A DNA stretch of 64,000 nt, from assembly GCA_963795935.1 (NCBI GenBank), contig CAWCJO010000018.1, positions 1-64,000 on the forward strand. Direction: 5' to 3'. The position numbers were made by a program, and so were the translations under genes. Origin of the DNA: JAICMB01 sp963795935 (GTDB taxonomy: Bacteria; Acidobacteriota; Terriglobia; Bryobacterales; Bryobacteraceae). The notes under the pieces are model-generated. The model was not told where the DNA came from. It saw only the letters and a program-made list of their open reading frames with translations, and did not search any database. Positions 17,861 to 28,574 of the stretch are shown here, piece after piece; within the stretch, counting starts at the first letter, position 1; each line of letters begins with the position of its first letter.

Positions 17861-18132
17861 GCTTCCGCTCGCACGCGGTCCCAGAGTTTTGGGATTGCTA
17901 TGACCGGCTGCCGAAGAGCGTCCAATCTTTGGCGGACAAAAGATACGCACTGTTTCAAGAGAACCCGTTTCATCCCTCTCTTGGTCTTCAGCGGAAGGGC
18001 GAGGTCTGGACAGTAGACATTGGCCGCTCGTACCGGGCGCTTGCCTGGCGGCATGGGAAAGATTTTCATTGGTACTGGATCGGTTCCCATGAAGCCTACA
18101 ACAAGCTGTTGCGGCGCGAAAGGCGAGCTTGA
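17857..18132 (+). CDS. RelE/ParE-family toxin
   Basis: A 91-residue basic protein with the RelE/ParE fold pattern: SFRSHAVPEFWDCYDRLPKS, a helix pair with LADKRYALFQENPFHPSL, then strands EVWTVDIGRSYRALAWRHG and DFHWYWIGSHEAYNKLL. The conserved Arg-Ser-Tyr-Arg in the central strand and the WIGSHEAY end are typical of this group. It starts with GTG inside the antitoxin stop. Such toxins inhibit translation or gyrase; which one cannot be told here. The frame is intact. Confidence 0.85.
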   Translation: MSFRSHAVPEFWDCYDRLPKSVQSLADKRYALFQENPFHPSLGLQRKGEVWTVDIGRSYRALAWRHGKDFHWYWIGSHEAYNKLLRRERRA

Positions 18133-18169
18133 TTGTCCTGCCTCGGTTGAAAATGGAGAAAGCGTTCAT

Positions 18170-18262
18170 CCGTTAAGAAGCATTACACGCCGGGAAAGAA
18201 CGCCGCCATTCTGAAGTGGCATTTGGTGGAAGGGGCGCCGATCTCGCCCTCTCTCCATTTCA
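18170..18262 (+). pseudogene. Transposase N-terminal relic
   Basis: A short frame reading KKHYTPGKNAAILKWHLVEG and APIS resembles the first helix-turn-helix of IS3/IS66-type OrfA proteins. There is no start, and similarity is lost after ~30 residues. It is a remnant between the toxin pair and the next operon; the rest of 18133-18354 holds nothing I recognise. Confidence 0.4.
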
Positions 18263-18354
18263 GGCGAACCGGCACATGATCCCTACATTGTGGCTCCTCA
18301 AGGAGGCATCGAACACTACCAACCCTTGCACGTCCGGGCACCCTGCTGAGCGGA

Positions 18355-20202
18355 TTACCACAAATACTCTTTCGCGCCGTTCCGCCGCTCGTAGCCATCG
18401 AGCACGTGTACCACACGAATCCGCTTCAGCTTGGTAGGCGAGAGCGCGCCCATCGGAATATATACAATATTCCGGTTCAAGTGCGCCGCGATGGACCGGA
18501 AAATCGAGCGCGGCGGCTTGGCGGCCACATACACCACGTGCCGCTCCACCGAGTAATCGAGCGCCGCCATCAACAGCCGCTCCGGCTTCGTCAGCGCCTG
18601 TTCGTAATCCGGGTCCGACCACACGTCGTACAGTCGCCGCGGCGGCAGCGTCATCAGAAATCCGCCATACTCCGCCCGCCCGATCCCCGGTCCCACGATA
18701 TGATCGAACGGATACGTCGAGTAGAACGCCATGTCCGACTCGTTCTGGTTCTCGCCCAGCCACGTCGTCAGATAGGTGTACCGTTCCTCGCGATCTTCGT
18801 CGAAAATCACGACCACGGCGCCAACCTCGCCCGCCATTTTATCGAGCTGCCGCACGTAGATCTTATTCTGGTGCCAGTTCCGGATCGTCTCCCGCAAATC
18901 GATGCCGTCCAGAATGGAGGTCGTGAACGGCTCCGTTCGCACCCGCTCCTCGGAAACCACGCTCTTCGCCTTCTTCTTCAAAAAGCGCCCGTAATTTTCG
19001 ATCACGAGATCCTCGGGTGGATAAGAACAAATTGCGCTGCCGTCGGTCTGTTGCGCCCATTCGCCCGCGAACTTCTCTTTTTTTCGCGGCTTCATGCCGC
19101 GCGGCATCAGCCGCTGCTTCGGCCGCGGCAGCCGCCGCCGCAGACGCATCTTCTTGGTGTTCAGCCACACCGCGTCGCCCGATAAATTCACGGTCTCGAG
19201 CAGATCGCTGGCCGGCTTCTGCGGCGTGTAGCGATTGCCCGCCTGCCACACTTCCCAGGCATAGTTATCGTCCACGATAGAACGCGCCGCCACCGTGATA
19301 TCGAACAGGCCCGCCACCAGATCGCCGCCCATCGATGCCAGATTGCGCGTGTAGCGGGCGATCGCGCGCCTCTGCCAGTGCTCCATCTTATCGCCCGTAT
19401 TTTTCACGTACTCGCGTTCGGCCTCCCGCAACATCTGAAATTGCACGCGCGGCCGCTCCAGAAATCCTCCCTCGCCGATCTGCTGGCGCAGGCGCTCATA
19501 CCGCTCCTGAAAATACGGATACTCCACCGTAATCTCCGCCAGACAGTCGGGATGCGGATTCAGCAGCCGCACGTCCGCGGGATGCCGCTTGCGCGGAGGA
19601 TACTGCGGCGCTTCCATCGCGTCCAGCAGCGGGTCCAGCAGATTCAGCGAGACGACCACCAGAACGTTGGCCAGCGGATCCGCGCCTTGAAGTTTCCAGG
19701 CCATCGCGGAGGCGTGCTCCGTCACCTCTTCGGTCCGCTCCTGCGGATATACCCGATACGCTTCGATAAATTTCTCCAGCCCGATATAGGGAATCGAATA
19801 CGAATCCGGATAAACATCCGGAAGATGCGGCTTCTCGGTAACGTCGGGCTCGATAAACACGATCTCGGCGTCGATCTCAAGACCCGTGCGGACGGCCTCC
19901 GTAAACGGGTCGCACGGTTCCACCGGTACGTACACGCCGCGCTCCTCGTCCTCCGGGTCGGCGAACACGATCACCGACATCTCGGGCATCCGCGCCAGCG
20001 CCTGCAAATAAGAATCTTCGAGCGCGCCCGGCAGTTCCACCGCCACGATCCGCGGCCGCTCCCGCAAGATCAGCCGCCGCAACTCGGCGCTGAATTCCGC
20101 CCGCCCCGGCACGACCGGGAAATAGCTGATGTTCCCCCGCTTCAGGCTGGCGGGGTCTTCTCCGAAAGCTCCGTGCAGCGTCAACTCAGGCTCGCGGGAC
20201 AT
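18355..20202 (-). CDS. Uncharacterised protein coupled to a MoxR ATPase
   Basis: A 615-residue protein I cannot assign with confidence. The N-terminal ~200 residues (RPRIVAVELPGALEDSYLQAL, MSVIVFADPEDE, then IDAEIVFIEPDV) read like an alpha/beta domain reminiscent of TraB/ChaN-type proteins; that is inference. A charged central part follows (EREYVKNTGDKMEHWQRRAI), then a very basic linker (RRLPRPKQRLMPRGMKPRKK). The C-terminal domain holds RQLDKMAGEVGAVVVIFDED and AEYGGFLMTLPPRRLYDVW. No signal peptide or membrane segment is visible. Its start overlaps the upstream MoxR-like gene by 17 bp, so the two are translationally coupled and probably work together. Confidence 0.7.
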   Translation of the reverse strand: MSREPELTLHGAFGEDPASLKRGNISYFPVVPGRAEFSAELRRLILRERPRIVAVELPGALEDSYLQALARMPEMSVIVFADPEDEERGVYVPVEPCDPFTEAVRTGLEIDAEIVFIEPDVTEKPHLPDVYPDSYSIPYIGLEKFIEAYRVYPQERTEEVTEHASAMAWKLQGADPLANVLVVVSLNLLDPLLDAMEAPQYPPRKRHPADVRLLNPHPDCLAEITVEYPYFQERYERLRQQIGEGGFLERPRVQFQMLREAEREYVKNTGDKMEHWQRRAIARYTRNLASMGGDLVAGLFDITVAARSIVDDNYAWEVWQAGNRYTPQKPASDLLETVNLSGDAVWLNTKKMRLRRRLPRPKQRLMPRGMKPRKKEKFAGEWAQQTDGSAICSYPPEDLVIENYGRFLKKKAKSVVSEERVRTEPFTTSILDGIDLRETIRNWHQNKIYVRQLDKMAGEVGAVVVIFDEDREERYTYLTTWLGENQNESDMAFYSTYPFDHIVGPGIGRAEYGGFLMTLPPRRLYDVWSDPDYEQALTKPERLLMAALDYSVERHVVYVAAKPPRSIFRSIAAHLNRNIVYIPMGALSPTKLKRIRVVHVLDGYERRNGAKEYLW

Positions 20203-21028
20203 ACCTCAGCGCCTCATCCCCAAGCGTTTCGAGAATGGCCGTCCGCAACAAAAATTGCGCATCCGATTTCTTCCCCCCGCCCGAGCCGTTCTCCATGCTG
20301 CCCAGCTTCATCGCGAACCGCGCGATGTTGATTCCATCCCGCACCGTGTAGCGCTCGTCGGCGGCGTGCGCCTGCTGCAGAAAATCCGTCACGTAATTCA
20401 GGATGTGCTCTTCGCCGAACGGCAGGTTTTCCTTCAGAATCGCGAACTCTTCGTGCCGCTCCGGAAATTCGAGCATGATCTGCGGCTGCAGGCGCGAATG
20501 AATGTATTCCGGAAGGTCGAACGTCGAGGCGTCGTCGTTCATCGTCGCAACCAGCCGGAACAGCGGATGCGCCTTGATCTTAATCCCCGCCACGATCGAT
20601 TCGACGTAACGGCGGTTGTCGAGCAAAGGGGCCAGGCTCGACCAGCTCTTCTCGCTCATGCGGTTGCCTTCGTCCAAAATCGCAATGCCGCCGCGCAGCA
20701 TCGCCGTGACCAGCGGCGAGGCCACATAGCGCAGCTTCGACGCGCCCTCGATCACCGGAATCACAAGCAGGTCTTCCGGCCGCGTATCCACCGTGGCCTG
20801 CATGATGTACACTTCGCGCCCCAGGCGTTTGCCGGCCGCATATGCCAGAGTCGTTTTCCCCACTCCCGGCTTCCCCAACAGCCGCGGATTCATGGGCAGA
20901 TCGCGGTCCTCCACCACCAGCCACGCCGCCAGCAGTTGCCGCATGGTTTCCTCCTGCCCCACCCACGTAACCGAAAGCTCGTCCGGGTGGGCGAGGTGCA
21001 GCGGCACACCTTCTATTTCCACGACCAT
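20186..21028 (-). CDS. MoxR-like AAA+ ATPase
   Basis: A 280-residue AAA_5-type ATPase. Walker A is LLGKPGVGKTTLAYAAG, Walker B GGIAILDEGNRM, and sensor 1 PLFRLVATMNDD; the insertion loop SEKSWSSLAPLLDNRRYVES is typical of MoxR/dynein-related ATPases. Such ATPases act as chaperones, usually for VWA-domain proteins or metal insertion, but no VWA gene is adjacent. The partner is instead the 615-residue protein immediately downstream, overlapping by 17 bp. It is the first gene of a two-gene minus-strand operon. Confidence 0.88.
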   Translation of the reverse strand: MVVEIEGVPLHLAHPDELSVTWVGQEETMRQLLAAWLVVEDRDLPMNPRLLGKPGVGKTTLAYAAGKRLGREVYIMQATVDTRPEDLLVIPVIEGASKLRYVASPLVTAMLRGGIAILDEGNRMSEKSWSSLAPLLDNRRYVESIVAGIKIKAHPLFRLVATMNDDASTFDLPEYIHSRLQPQIMLEFPERHEEFAILKENLPFGEEHILNYVTDFLQQAHAADERYTVRDGINIARFAMKLGSMENGSGGGKKSDAQFLLRTAILETLGDEALRYVPRA

Positions 21029-21035
21029 ACGACGC

Positions 21036-21283
21036 CTATTCTACCGGGTTAGCGCCCATCTCCGCCCGCGAAGGCACATAGCGGTTGGCGATAAAAAGGA
21101 GTCCGCAAGCAATCTGGAGCAACAAAACCGGGACCATATAGTGAGAAGCCGCAAGAACGCCGATGAACTGCGCGGCCAGCGGGGGCATCGCGCCACTGGC
21201 ATGAAATGGAGGAAGCCATTCAGGCCGATGACCGCAAATATAAGCCCCAGTAAATAAAGGACGATCATCGACGCGATTCTCAT
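21036..21283 (-). pseudogene. DoxX-like small membrane protein, frameshifted and short
   Basis: Read across one frameshift near 21193 the product is ~82 residues: MRIASMIVLYLLGLIFAVIG, NGFLHFMP, then AMPPLAAQFIGVLAASHYM and LLLQIACGLLFIANRYVPSR. The pattern matches DoxX-like membrane proteins of about 130 residues. Two to three membrane segments are visible, but the usual last segments are missing because a stop follows the NRYVP turn. The gene is therefore both frameshifted and C-terminally truncated. Confidence 0.6.
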
Positions 21284-21455
21284 AGAGTTCTCCTTCTCAG
21301 AGGCGAAATTTCCTTCCCGTGAGTAAAAACTCGCCCCGGCAAGACGATATCCCCACTATGGTTTCAAGTCGCTCTTTGCCCGCTTCGGCCGCTTCCCGGC
21401 TCACCCCCGATTCGGACCCGCAGTTTTCGAGCGCGCTGAACGCAAATCGCGCACA

Positions 21456-22972
21456 TTACGACGATCTCAATCGCGCCGGCAGCAGAAAACCGCGCTCCAG
21501 TAACCCGCGCAGCAACTGCAGACAAGATGGCCTCAGACGCTCCGCCGCGATGCCCGTTTCCCCCGCCAACTCCGCGATCAGATCGCGCACTCGCCGCTCC
21601 CCGCTCGACCGCGCCACCAGTTTTGAAACGTACCGGTCGATGTTGGCCATGTATTCCAGCTCCCGGTGGAAACGGAGCTGGCAAGCGTCGCTACGCCACT
21701 CGCCGTGGTGCCAATCGCAGCGCTCGATCAGGTGAATGTCGGGAGAGATGCGTAGGCATTCCTCCAGAAGAACATCATCGCTCAACCCCTCCAGATAATC
21801 GCCGATCGCGAACGCCCGCAGCACCGCCTCCCCGAACGCTGTGCGAGCGCGACCCGGCCCTTCGTCCATGCGTATCCAGTTCCCCGCGCCCTTCCCTCCG
21901 CGCCGCATCGCGATCGCGCCGCTATGAATGCGCGCAATCTTCTGAGCCTCGTAAAATCGCATCCACTCGTCAAACAGGCGCCCGCTCTCCTCCGGCGGGC
22001 ATGGCTCGGTATCGGCGATCCACTTCTCCGCATACTCGTCCGGCGCCAGCGAATCCGTCTTCATCACCCACACGTCGCACCCGCTGCCATCGAACCACTC
22101 CACCAAACGCTCGCGCCATTCCTGGTCCTCCGTTTCAATCCATTGGCACAGCAGCTGGCAGCAGCCGCCCTCGTTTAAATGAGCCGGCGCTTCCGCCGCG
22201 ATCCGGCGCGCGAATTCATCCAGCGGCAGGCCGCTGTCCCGGTACGAATAGCGCGCCGCGGGCGTGATCACGAACGGCAGATTCGCAACGATCAGGTCGA
22301 AGCGCAGACCTTCAACGGGCGCGAACCCGTTCCCGAGCCGCATTTCGACGTTCGTTACACCCATTCAGGACCGTATTGAAGCGCGCGAAATCCAAAGCCC
22401 GCGCGTTCGAGTCGGTTGCCGTCACCCGCTCCGCATGCAGGCTGGCGCGCAAGGCCTGCACCCCACATCCCGTGCCCAGGTCGAGCGCGCTGCCCAAAGG
22501 CCGGCGGATCGTAAACAGCTCCAGAAACACGCTGCTGTCCATCAGACCGGGCACGTGATCGGGAGAAGCCCGCGACCGGAACGGCTGGTCCGACGCGATC
22601 GCGAGATCGTCGTGCGGCAGAATGCTGATCAGCGGCGTCGCCATCCCGCCCGCCGACGCGCAGGACCCCCATCTCCGCGAACGTCCGCAACGGCGCGGGA
22701 TGCAGCGCCGCTTCCGCTTCCGCCACCGTCACCCTCACTCCCGCCACGAACAGCCGGATGAGAGGGCCCAATGGCGCGCCGCACCGCGCCGCATGAAACA
22801 GCAGCCGCGGACTGCGCGACCGCAGCTCCGAAATCGGAGCCCCGCCCAGAAGGCCCATAATTGCCGGCGCGGTAAAATCCGCCCGCCGCAGCGCCTCCCG
22901 AAGCTGCCCCAGCGCTTCCACGCCGATCGCCGCATCGAGCCGCCGCGCCCCGCCCCTCCGCCCTCCCGGCAT
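21456..22972 (-). CDS. PrmC/HemK-like SAM methyltransferase (frameshifted in sequence)
   Basis: Read across frameshifts near 22640 and 22360 this is a ~500-residue protein. An N-terminal accessory domain (VEALGQLREALRRADFTAPA) is followed by the SAM-binding core: SALDLGTGCGVQALRAS (motif I) and FDLIVANLPFVITP, whose NLPF corresponds to the NPPY catalytic motif of N/O-methyltransferases acting on planar amides or amines. A long C-terminal region (CQLRFHRELEYMANIDRYVS) follows. The layout matches the large multi-domain methyltransferases related to release-factor methyltransferase. The substrate is unknown. The preceding 21284-21455 has no gene. Confidence 0.75.
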
Positions 22973-23122
22973 CCCTATATTCTACGAACCCCGCCACGCC
23001 GGCGTGCGCAAGACTGTCCGCCCGCGGAAACAGGATGGGAACCCGAACCATTTTGACAACGCGTCAGCATTCCGCCCTGGAGGCCTAACAATCGCCCACC
23101 GCCCCGCCGATAAGAGTACTTG

Positions 23123-26100
23123 ATGGCCGGAGTACTACGCCGGCGGACGCGCCGCCCGCGGAAGTGCGGACTGCGGCAGCGCCAAATCCAGCCCCGCATT
23201 CGCGCGCGCTCCCCCACGCGCTGGCTAATACTCCCGCTCCTGCTCGCACTCGCCCCCGCCGCCCTGGCGCAGCACTACGCTTTCCAGACCTTTGGCCTCG
23301 AATCGGGCCTCACCAATCTCGACGTCCAGTGCCTTTTCCAGGACCGCGCCGGATTCCTGTGGGTCGGCGCCCAGAACGGCCTGTACCGCTATGACGGCGT
23401 CAGGTTCACGCACTTCGGCGCCTCCGATGGTCTGCCCGCGGCCATCATCGAGGCCGTCACCGAAACCGCCGACGGCACGCTGTGGGCGGCCACTCGCGCC
23501 GGACTGGCCCGTTTCAACGGCGTCTCCTTTGAAAAAATCGAGCTGCCGCGCGCCTACGCCATCTTCGGCTCCGGCGCGATCGACGCCCGCGGCCCCCGCC
23601 TCTACTTCGCAACCGACCGGGGGCTCGGCATCGGACAGCTCGCCGCCGGCCGCTGGACCTTCTCTCTCTTGAACAGCGCCAACCCGCAAGCAATGCAGCC
23701 CTCGACCGGCGCCTTCGCCGCTCCCGACGGCCGCGTGTGGTACGGCTGCGGCCATCGCATCTGCGTCTACGACGGCGCCGCCGTGCGCGACCTGGGACCG
23801 TCCCGGGGAGTTCCCGATGCCCGCTGGATGTCTTTTTCCCCCACCGCCGCCGGAGAAATCGCGGCCCGCGCTTTCGATAAGCTGATCCTCTTCAACGAGA
23901 CCGCTCCCGGACAAGAGCGCGCCCACTCGCAGCCTGTCGCCGACTCCGATTTTCGAGCCGGAAAGCCGGTCCTGGACGATCGCGGCCGCCTGCTCGTGCC
24001 CACTTCCGAGGGCCTCGCCATCGGACGCCCCGGCGCGTGGAAATATGTCGCCTCCCCGCAGGGCCTTTTGTCCGATAACGTCACCGCGGTATTACAGGAC
24101 CGCGAAGGCGCACTGTGGGTCGCCATGACCGGCTATGGCATTGCGCGCTGGCCCGGTTACGGCATCTGGGAAATCTGGGGCCGACCCGAGGGACTCTCGA
24201 GCGATGCCATCTGGGCGCTGCGGCGCGGCCCCGGCGGCGCGTTGTGGGCGTGCACGAATCGCGGTTTGCACCGCTTCGTTCATGGCCTCTGGGAAGCGTT
24301 TGCCAAATCCGTCATCCCGCCTTCCGAGCTGCTCTCCGCCGCCTTCACCCCCGGCGCCGTGTGGGTCGGCAGCCACCCCCACGGACTCTTCGAAACCGAC
24401 AGCCGCACGGGCGCGCTACTCGCTCATTTCGGGCAAAAAGACTTGGGAAGTTCCTGGGTTTCGGGAGTCGTCGCCGACCGCGATGCGCGCCTCTGGGTCA
24501 GCACTTACAAGGGCCTCTATCGCAGCTCCGCCCCCGGCCCCCGCATACGTTTCGAGCTGCAGGTTCCGCCCGGCGCCCCCGCAACCGGCGCCTATTTCCA
24601 GTGCCTGCTCGATTCGCGCGGCCGCATTTGGGCGCCCGGCGCCGGCGGCCTTTCCGTTTTCGATCGCGGACGGTGGCGCCGCTACACCGCCGCCGATGGA
24701 TTGCGGCCTTCCCTCATCACGACGCTCGCCGAAGCCCCCGACGGCGCCATCTGGGCCGCCTATTCCGAGGGCCTGGGATTGTGGCGCATCGAGGAATCCG
24801 GCGGCAGTATCCGATTGACCGGCTTCGACCGCCAGAATGGCCTCTCCTCGAACTTGATTTTCTCCATCGGCTTCGATTCCGCCGGAAACCTGTGGGCCGC
24901 CGGCGACAAAGGCGTGGACGTAAAACGTCAGACCGGCTGGCGCCACTACGACCAATCCGACGGCCTCTCCTGGAACGATACGAACGCCAATTCCTTCGCC
25001 GCCGACCCGGACGGCGGCGTCTGGATCGGAACCAACCGCGGCCTCAACCATTTCCTCGGCGCCGACGAGGCGCGCGGCCTGGCCATCCCGGAGGTTCGCA
25101 TCACCACCGTCACGTTTGGAGGCGCCCGCATTGCCGGGCCGGAACCCGCCGTCCCTTATCGCAAAGGCGCCCTCTACGCGCGCTTCGCCGCGCCCGCCTT
25201 TCGCGACCCGCGCTCCGTGCGCTTCCGCTATCGGCTCGAAGGACTCGACAACGATTGGACCACCACCGCCAGCCGCGATCTGCGCGTCCGTCAACTCCCT
25301 CCCGGCCGCTATCGCTTGACCGTCCTTGCCCGCAATTCCCGCGGCGTTTGGAGCCGCAACCCCGCGCTCTACCGCTTTCGCGTCCTCCCTCCCTGGTATC
25401 TCGAATGGTGGGCCGTCGCATCGGCCATCGCCTCTCTTGCGCTCCTCATCTTCGGCCTCTACCGGCTTCGCATCCGGCATCTCGTTCGTCAACGCACGCG
25501 GCTGGAGGCCCTCATCTCGGAGCGCACCGCGCAACTGCGCGACGCCAAGGAGCGCGCCGAAGAATCCAGCCGCCTCAAGAGCGAGTTCCTCGCCACCATG
25601 AGCCACGAGATTCGAACCCCCATGAACGCCGTCATCGGCATGACCGACGTCATGCTGGCCATCCGAAGCTCACGCCGGAGCAGCGCGACAATCTCGAAAT
25701 CGTGAAGGACGCGGGCGAATCCCTGCTCGCGCTCCTCAACGACATCCTCGATCTGTCGCGCAACGAGTCCGGCGGCCGGCCGCTCGATTGACGCGGCCTT
25801 TTCCCTCCGCGAATGCGTCGGCGCCGCCAGGCGCACTCTCGCCCTGCAGGCCGCCCGCAAAGGCCTCGAATTGACGCGCTTTCGATCCCATCGGACTTCC
25901 CCGACGCCTTATCGGGCGAACGCGGCGATTCGCCAGATCCTCATCAATCTCGCTCGGCAATGCCATCAAGTTCACCGCGCGCGGCTCGGTTCGCCTCACG
26001 GTCGCGCTCGCCCCCGGCCGCCGCCGCTCCCCCGCCGTCGCAGTTCGAGGTGCGCGACACCGGCATCGGCATCGCGCCCGCCAAACAGGCCCTCATTTTC

Positions 26101-26718
26101 GAGCCCTTCCGCCAGGCCGACGGCTCCACGTCGCGCAAATACGGAGGCAGCGGCCTGGGACTCGCCATCTCGCGCAAGCTCGCCTTTATGATGAGCGGCG
26201 AATTAACCGTCGACAGCGAACCCGGCGCCGGAAGCGCCTTTCGTTTCTCGGCCCCCTTCGCGCTATCTTCAATGCACTCCGCCAAGCCCACCCAGCCCTC
26301 GCCGCCCCACGCATCCGGCCATGCCTTTTCCATCCTGCTTGCCGACGACAACGCCGTCAATTGCCATCTCACTGCGCGCCTGCTCTCCGGCAAGGGTCAC
26401 CGCGTCTCGGTCGTCAACAGCGGCGCCGCCGCGTTGGCGCGCTTCCGCCAGGAATCCTTCGACGTCATTCTGATGGATGTGCAGATGCCGGAAATGGACG
26501 GCCTCACCGCCGCCGCCCGCATCCGCGAATACGAATGCGCGACTGGAAAGCGCGTCCCCATCATCGCCATGACCGCCAACGCCATGAAAGGCGATCGCGA
26601 CCAGTGCCTCGCCGCGGGCATGGACGACTACATCGGCAAACCCTTCCAGCCCGAGGAATTATTTGCGAAAGTGGAAGCTCATGGACGCCGCGATCGCGAA
26701 CCGGTTCCCCAGCTTTGA
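23123..26718 (+). CDS. Hybrid histidine kinase with beta-propeller sensor
   Basis: A ~1200-residue membrane sensor. A signal/anchor segment (WLILPLLLALAPAALA) leads into a periplasmic two-component propeller with many LW-x-GT/AAx-GL repeats (for example DRAGFLWVGAQNGLYRYDG), then a Y_Y_Y domain (RFRYRLEGLDNDWTT) and one membrane helix near residue 765. HisKA follows (EFLATMSHEIRTPMNAV, phosphorylated His ~826), then HATPase_c (DTGIGIAP, GGSGLGLAISRKL) and a receiver (ILLADDNAVN, phosphoacceptor Asp in VILMDVQMPEMDG, lysine in YIGKPF). Indels near 25665, 25780 and 25960-26030 break the HisKA-HATPase link. ATG 23123 was preferred over TTG 23120. No DNA-binding domain is present. Confidence 0.88.
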
Positions 26719-27466
26719 TCTCAACGGACAGGTGGCCCTGGTCACCGGCGCGGCGCGTGGCCTCGGCCGCGCCATTTCACTCGCGCTCGCCCATGCCGGC
26801 GCCCACGTCGCGCTCGGCCTTCGCGACGCCGCTGCCCACGGCGATCTCCCGCGCGAAATCGAGGCCCTCGGTCCCGGCGCGTTGCCTTTGCAGATGGACG
26901 TCACGCGCCTGGACCAGATCTTTCACGCCGTGGAGCAGACCGTCTCCAGCTTCGGACGCCTCGACATCCTGGTCAACAACGCCGGCATCGCTCCCGGCAA
27001 TCCCGCCGAAAATGTCTCGATCGACGACTTCGACCAAACGCTCGCCGTCAATCTGAAAGGCACGTTCTTCGCGAGCCAGGCCGCCGCCCGCGTCATGATC
27101 GGCCGCCGCTACGGCCGCATTATCAATATGAGCTCCCAGGCCGGATTCGCCGCCCTGCCCGGCGAGTCGGTCTATTGCATGACGAAAGCCGCCATCGCGC
27201 ATCTCACCAAATGCCTCGCGGTCGAATGGGGCCAGTACAACGTCACCGTCAACGCCGTGGCCCCCACGTTCATTCACACCCCCGGAACCGAAGAAGCGCT
27301 GGCCGACTCCGTCTTTGAAGCCGACGTCATCGAGCGCATCGCCGCCCTCCACCGCATCGGCGAACCCATGGAAGTCGCCGGAGCTGTGATCTTCCTAGCC
27401 TCCCCCGCCGCTTCGCTCATCACCGGCCACACCATGCTGATCGACGGCGGCTGGACCGCCCGCTGA
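26681..27466 (+). CDS. SDR-family oxidoreductase
   Basis: A ~261-residue classical short-chain dehydrogenase. The cofactor motif VALVTGAARGLGRAISLAL (TGxxxGxG), the NNAG motif in ILVNNAGIAPGNP, the catalytic Ser in IINMSSQAGF, the YCMTKAA Tyr/Lys pair and the closing ASLITGHTMLIDGGW are all present. The pattern resembles gluconate 5-dehydrogenase and 3-oxoacyl-ACP reductase relatives; the substrate is not decidable. The ATG at 26681 lies inside the last 38 bases of the sensor kinase gene, in another frame, so the two are probably cotranscribed. 27467-27633 holds no gene. Confidence 0.9.
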   Translation: MDAAIANRFPSFDLNGQVALVTGAARGLGRAISLALAHAGAHVALGLRDAAAHGDLPREIEALGPGALPLQMDVTRLDQIFHAVEQTVSSFGRLDILVNNAGIAPGNPAENVSIDDFDQTLAVNLKGTFFASQAAARVMIGRRYGRIINMSSQAGFAALPGESVYCMTKAAIAHLTKCLAVEWGQYNVTVNAVAPTFIHTPGTEEALADSVFEADVIERIAALHRIGEPMEVAGAVIFLASPAASLITGHTMLIDGGWTAR

Positions 27467-27633
27467 CGTTCCATCCGCGGCCCCGCCGCGTTGAACATTG
27501 CCCTCGACGCGCTCCACAAAGGCCCGCCGCGCCACCCTCCCGCTAGTGTGGCGTCCGTGTTAAATCCCGACAACCGCTCAGTACCGGGCCGCGCGCGTTG
27601 GCAAGCGTCAAGTGTTAACCGACGGGCTACTAG

Positions 27634-28185
27634 CTAGCGCGCCATTTCTCTCAGCCGCGCATAAACCAGCGCCACCGGCAGCCCCACGACGTTGAAATAA
27701 TCCCCTTCGATGCGCTCGATAAACTTGCTCGCCCGGCCCTGAATCGCGTACGCCCCGGCCTTGTCCAGCGGCTCGCCGCTCGCGGCATACTCGGCGATCT
27801 CGGCATCGCTCAGCGCCGCGAAGCGCACCCGCGTCCGCGCGCAATCCACAACCATGCGCCCGCGCCCCAGCAGACAAATTCCCGTGACGACCTCATGCTC
27901 CCGCCCCGAGAGCGCCCGCAGCATGCGGCATGCATCCTCCCCATCCCGCGGTTTCTCGAGAATCTCCCCCTCCACCACGACCACCGTATCGGCCCCCAAC
28001 ACGACGTCGTCCGCGCCTGCCTCCGCCGCGCGCGCCTTGGCCTCCGCCAACCTTCGCACATAAGCATCCGCCGTTTCCCCGTCACCCAGTTCCTCGGCCA
28101 CCTTCCCCGCCCGCGCCACGAATTCGATCCCGGCCGCTTCCAGAATCTCGCGCCTCCGCGGCGACTCCGACGCCAGGATCAGCAT
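27634..28185 (-). CDS. maf: Maf-family nucleoside triphosphate pyrophosphatase
   Basis: A 183-residue Maf protein, a house-cleaning enzyme that hydrolyses non-canonical or methylated nucleoside triphosphates. The N-terminal SESPRRREILEAAG motif, the catalytic GADTVVVVEGEILEKP block, the GREHEVVTGICLL segment and the C-terminal GAYAIQGRASKFIERIEGDY signature followed by VGLP are all present. Length is normal. The gene starts 2 bases after the stop of the VOC gene on the same strand. Confidence 0.93.
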   Translation of the reverse strand: MLILASESPRRREILEAAGIEFVARAGKVAEELGDGETADAYVRRLAEAKARAAEAGADDVVLGADTVVVVEGEILEKPRDGEDACRMLRALSGREHEVVTGICLLGRGRMVVDCARTRVRFAALSDAEIAEYAASGEPLDKAGAYAIQGRASKFIERIEGDYFNVVGLPVALVYARLREMAR

Positions 28186-28187
28186 TC

Positions 28188-28565
28188 CTACGATTGCGCC
28201 CGCGCCGCGAAACAGATCGGATTGCCGCCCGGCTCGCGCACCACAATCTCGCGCATCCCGTAAAAGGTCGTCCGCTCCGGCAGCAGGATCTCCGCGCCCC
28301 GCACCCGCCGCAGTAGATCTTCAAAATCGTCCACTTCGATAAACGTCCCTCCGCGCGGCGCGCCCAGATGAGCGAACTCAGGCAGGTCCTTGGCCGCGCT
28401 CGCCGCCGTCTGAAACATGATCTCGGCGTCCCCGTGCTGAAAAATGACGAACGCGAGACCGTCCGCCTCCGGAACTTCCACCGTCTTCTCAAACCCCAGC
28501 CGCTCGACCCAAAACGGAATCAGCGGCTCAATCTTCTCGGCTAGCAGAACTGGCGTAATCTTCAT
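28188..28565 (-). CDS. VOC-family (glyoxalase-like) protein
   Basis: A 125-residue vicinal-oxygen-chelate protein with two beta-alpha-beta-beta-beta units: KITPVLLAEKIEPLIPFWVE ... FVIFQHGDAEIMFQ, then TFIEVDDFEDLLRRV ... MREIVVREPGGNPICFA. The EPGGNPICFA ending is typical. Members bind metals and act as isomerases, dioxygenases or antibiotic-binding proteins; the substrate is unknown here. It sits directly upstream of maf, 2 bases apart, and 9 bases downstream of the Fic gene. Confidence 0.85.
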   Translation of the reverse strand: MKITPVLLAEKIEPLIPFWVERLGFEKTVEVPEADGLAFVIFQHGDAEIMFQTAASAAKDLPEFAHLGAPRGGTFIEVDDFEDLLRRVRGAEILLPERTTFYGMREIVVREPGGNPICFAARAQS

Positions 28566-28574
28566 ACCGCAATC

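Noticed and set aside
18420..19185. Plus-strand frame of 259 codons opposite the MoxR partner gene
   Set aside because: It is a His/Arg/Leu-rich antisense shadow of a 615-codon gene whose overlap with the MoxR gene supports it.
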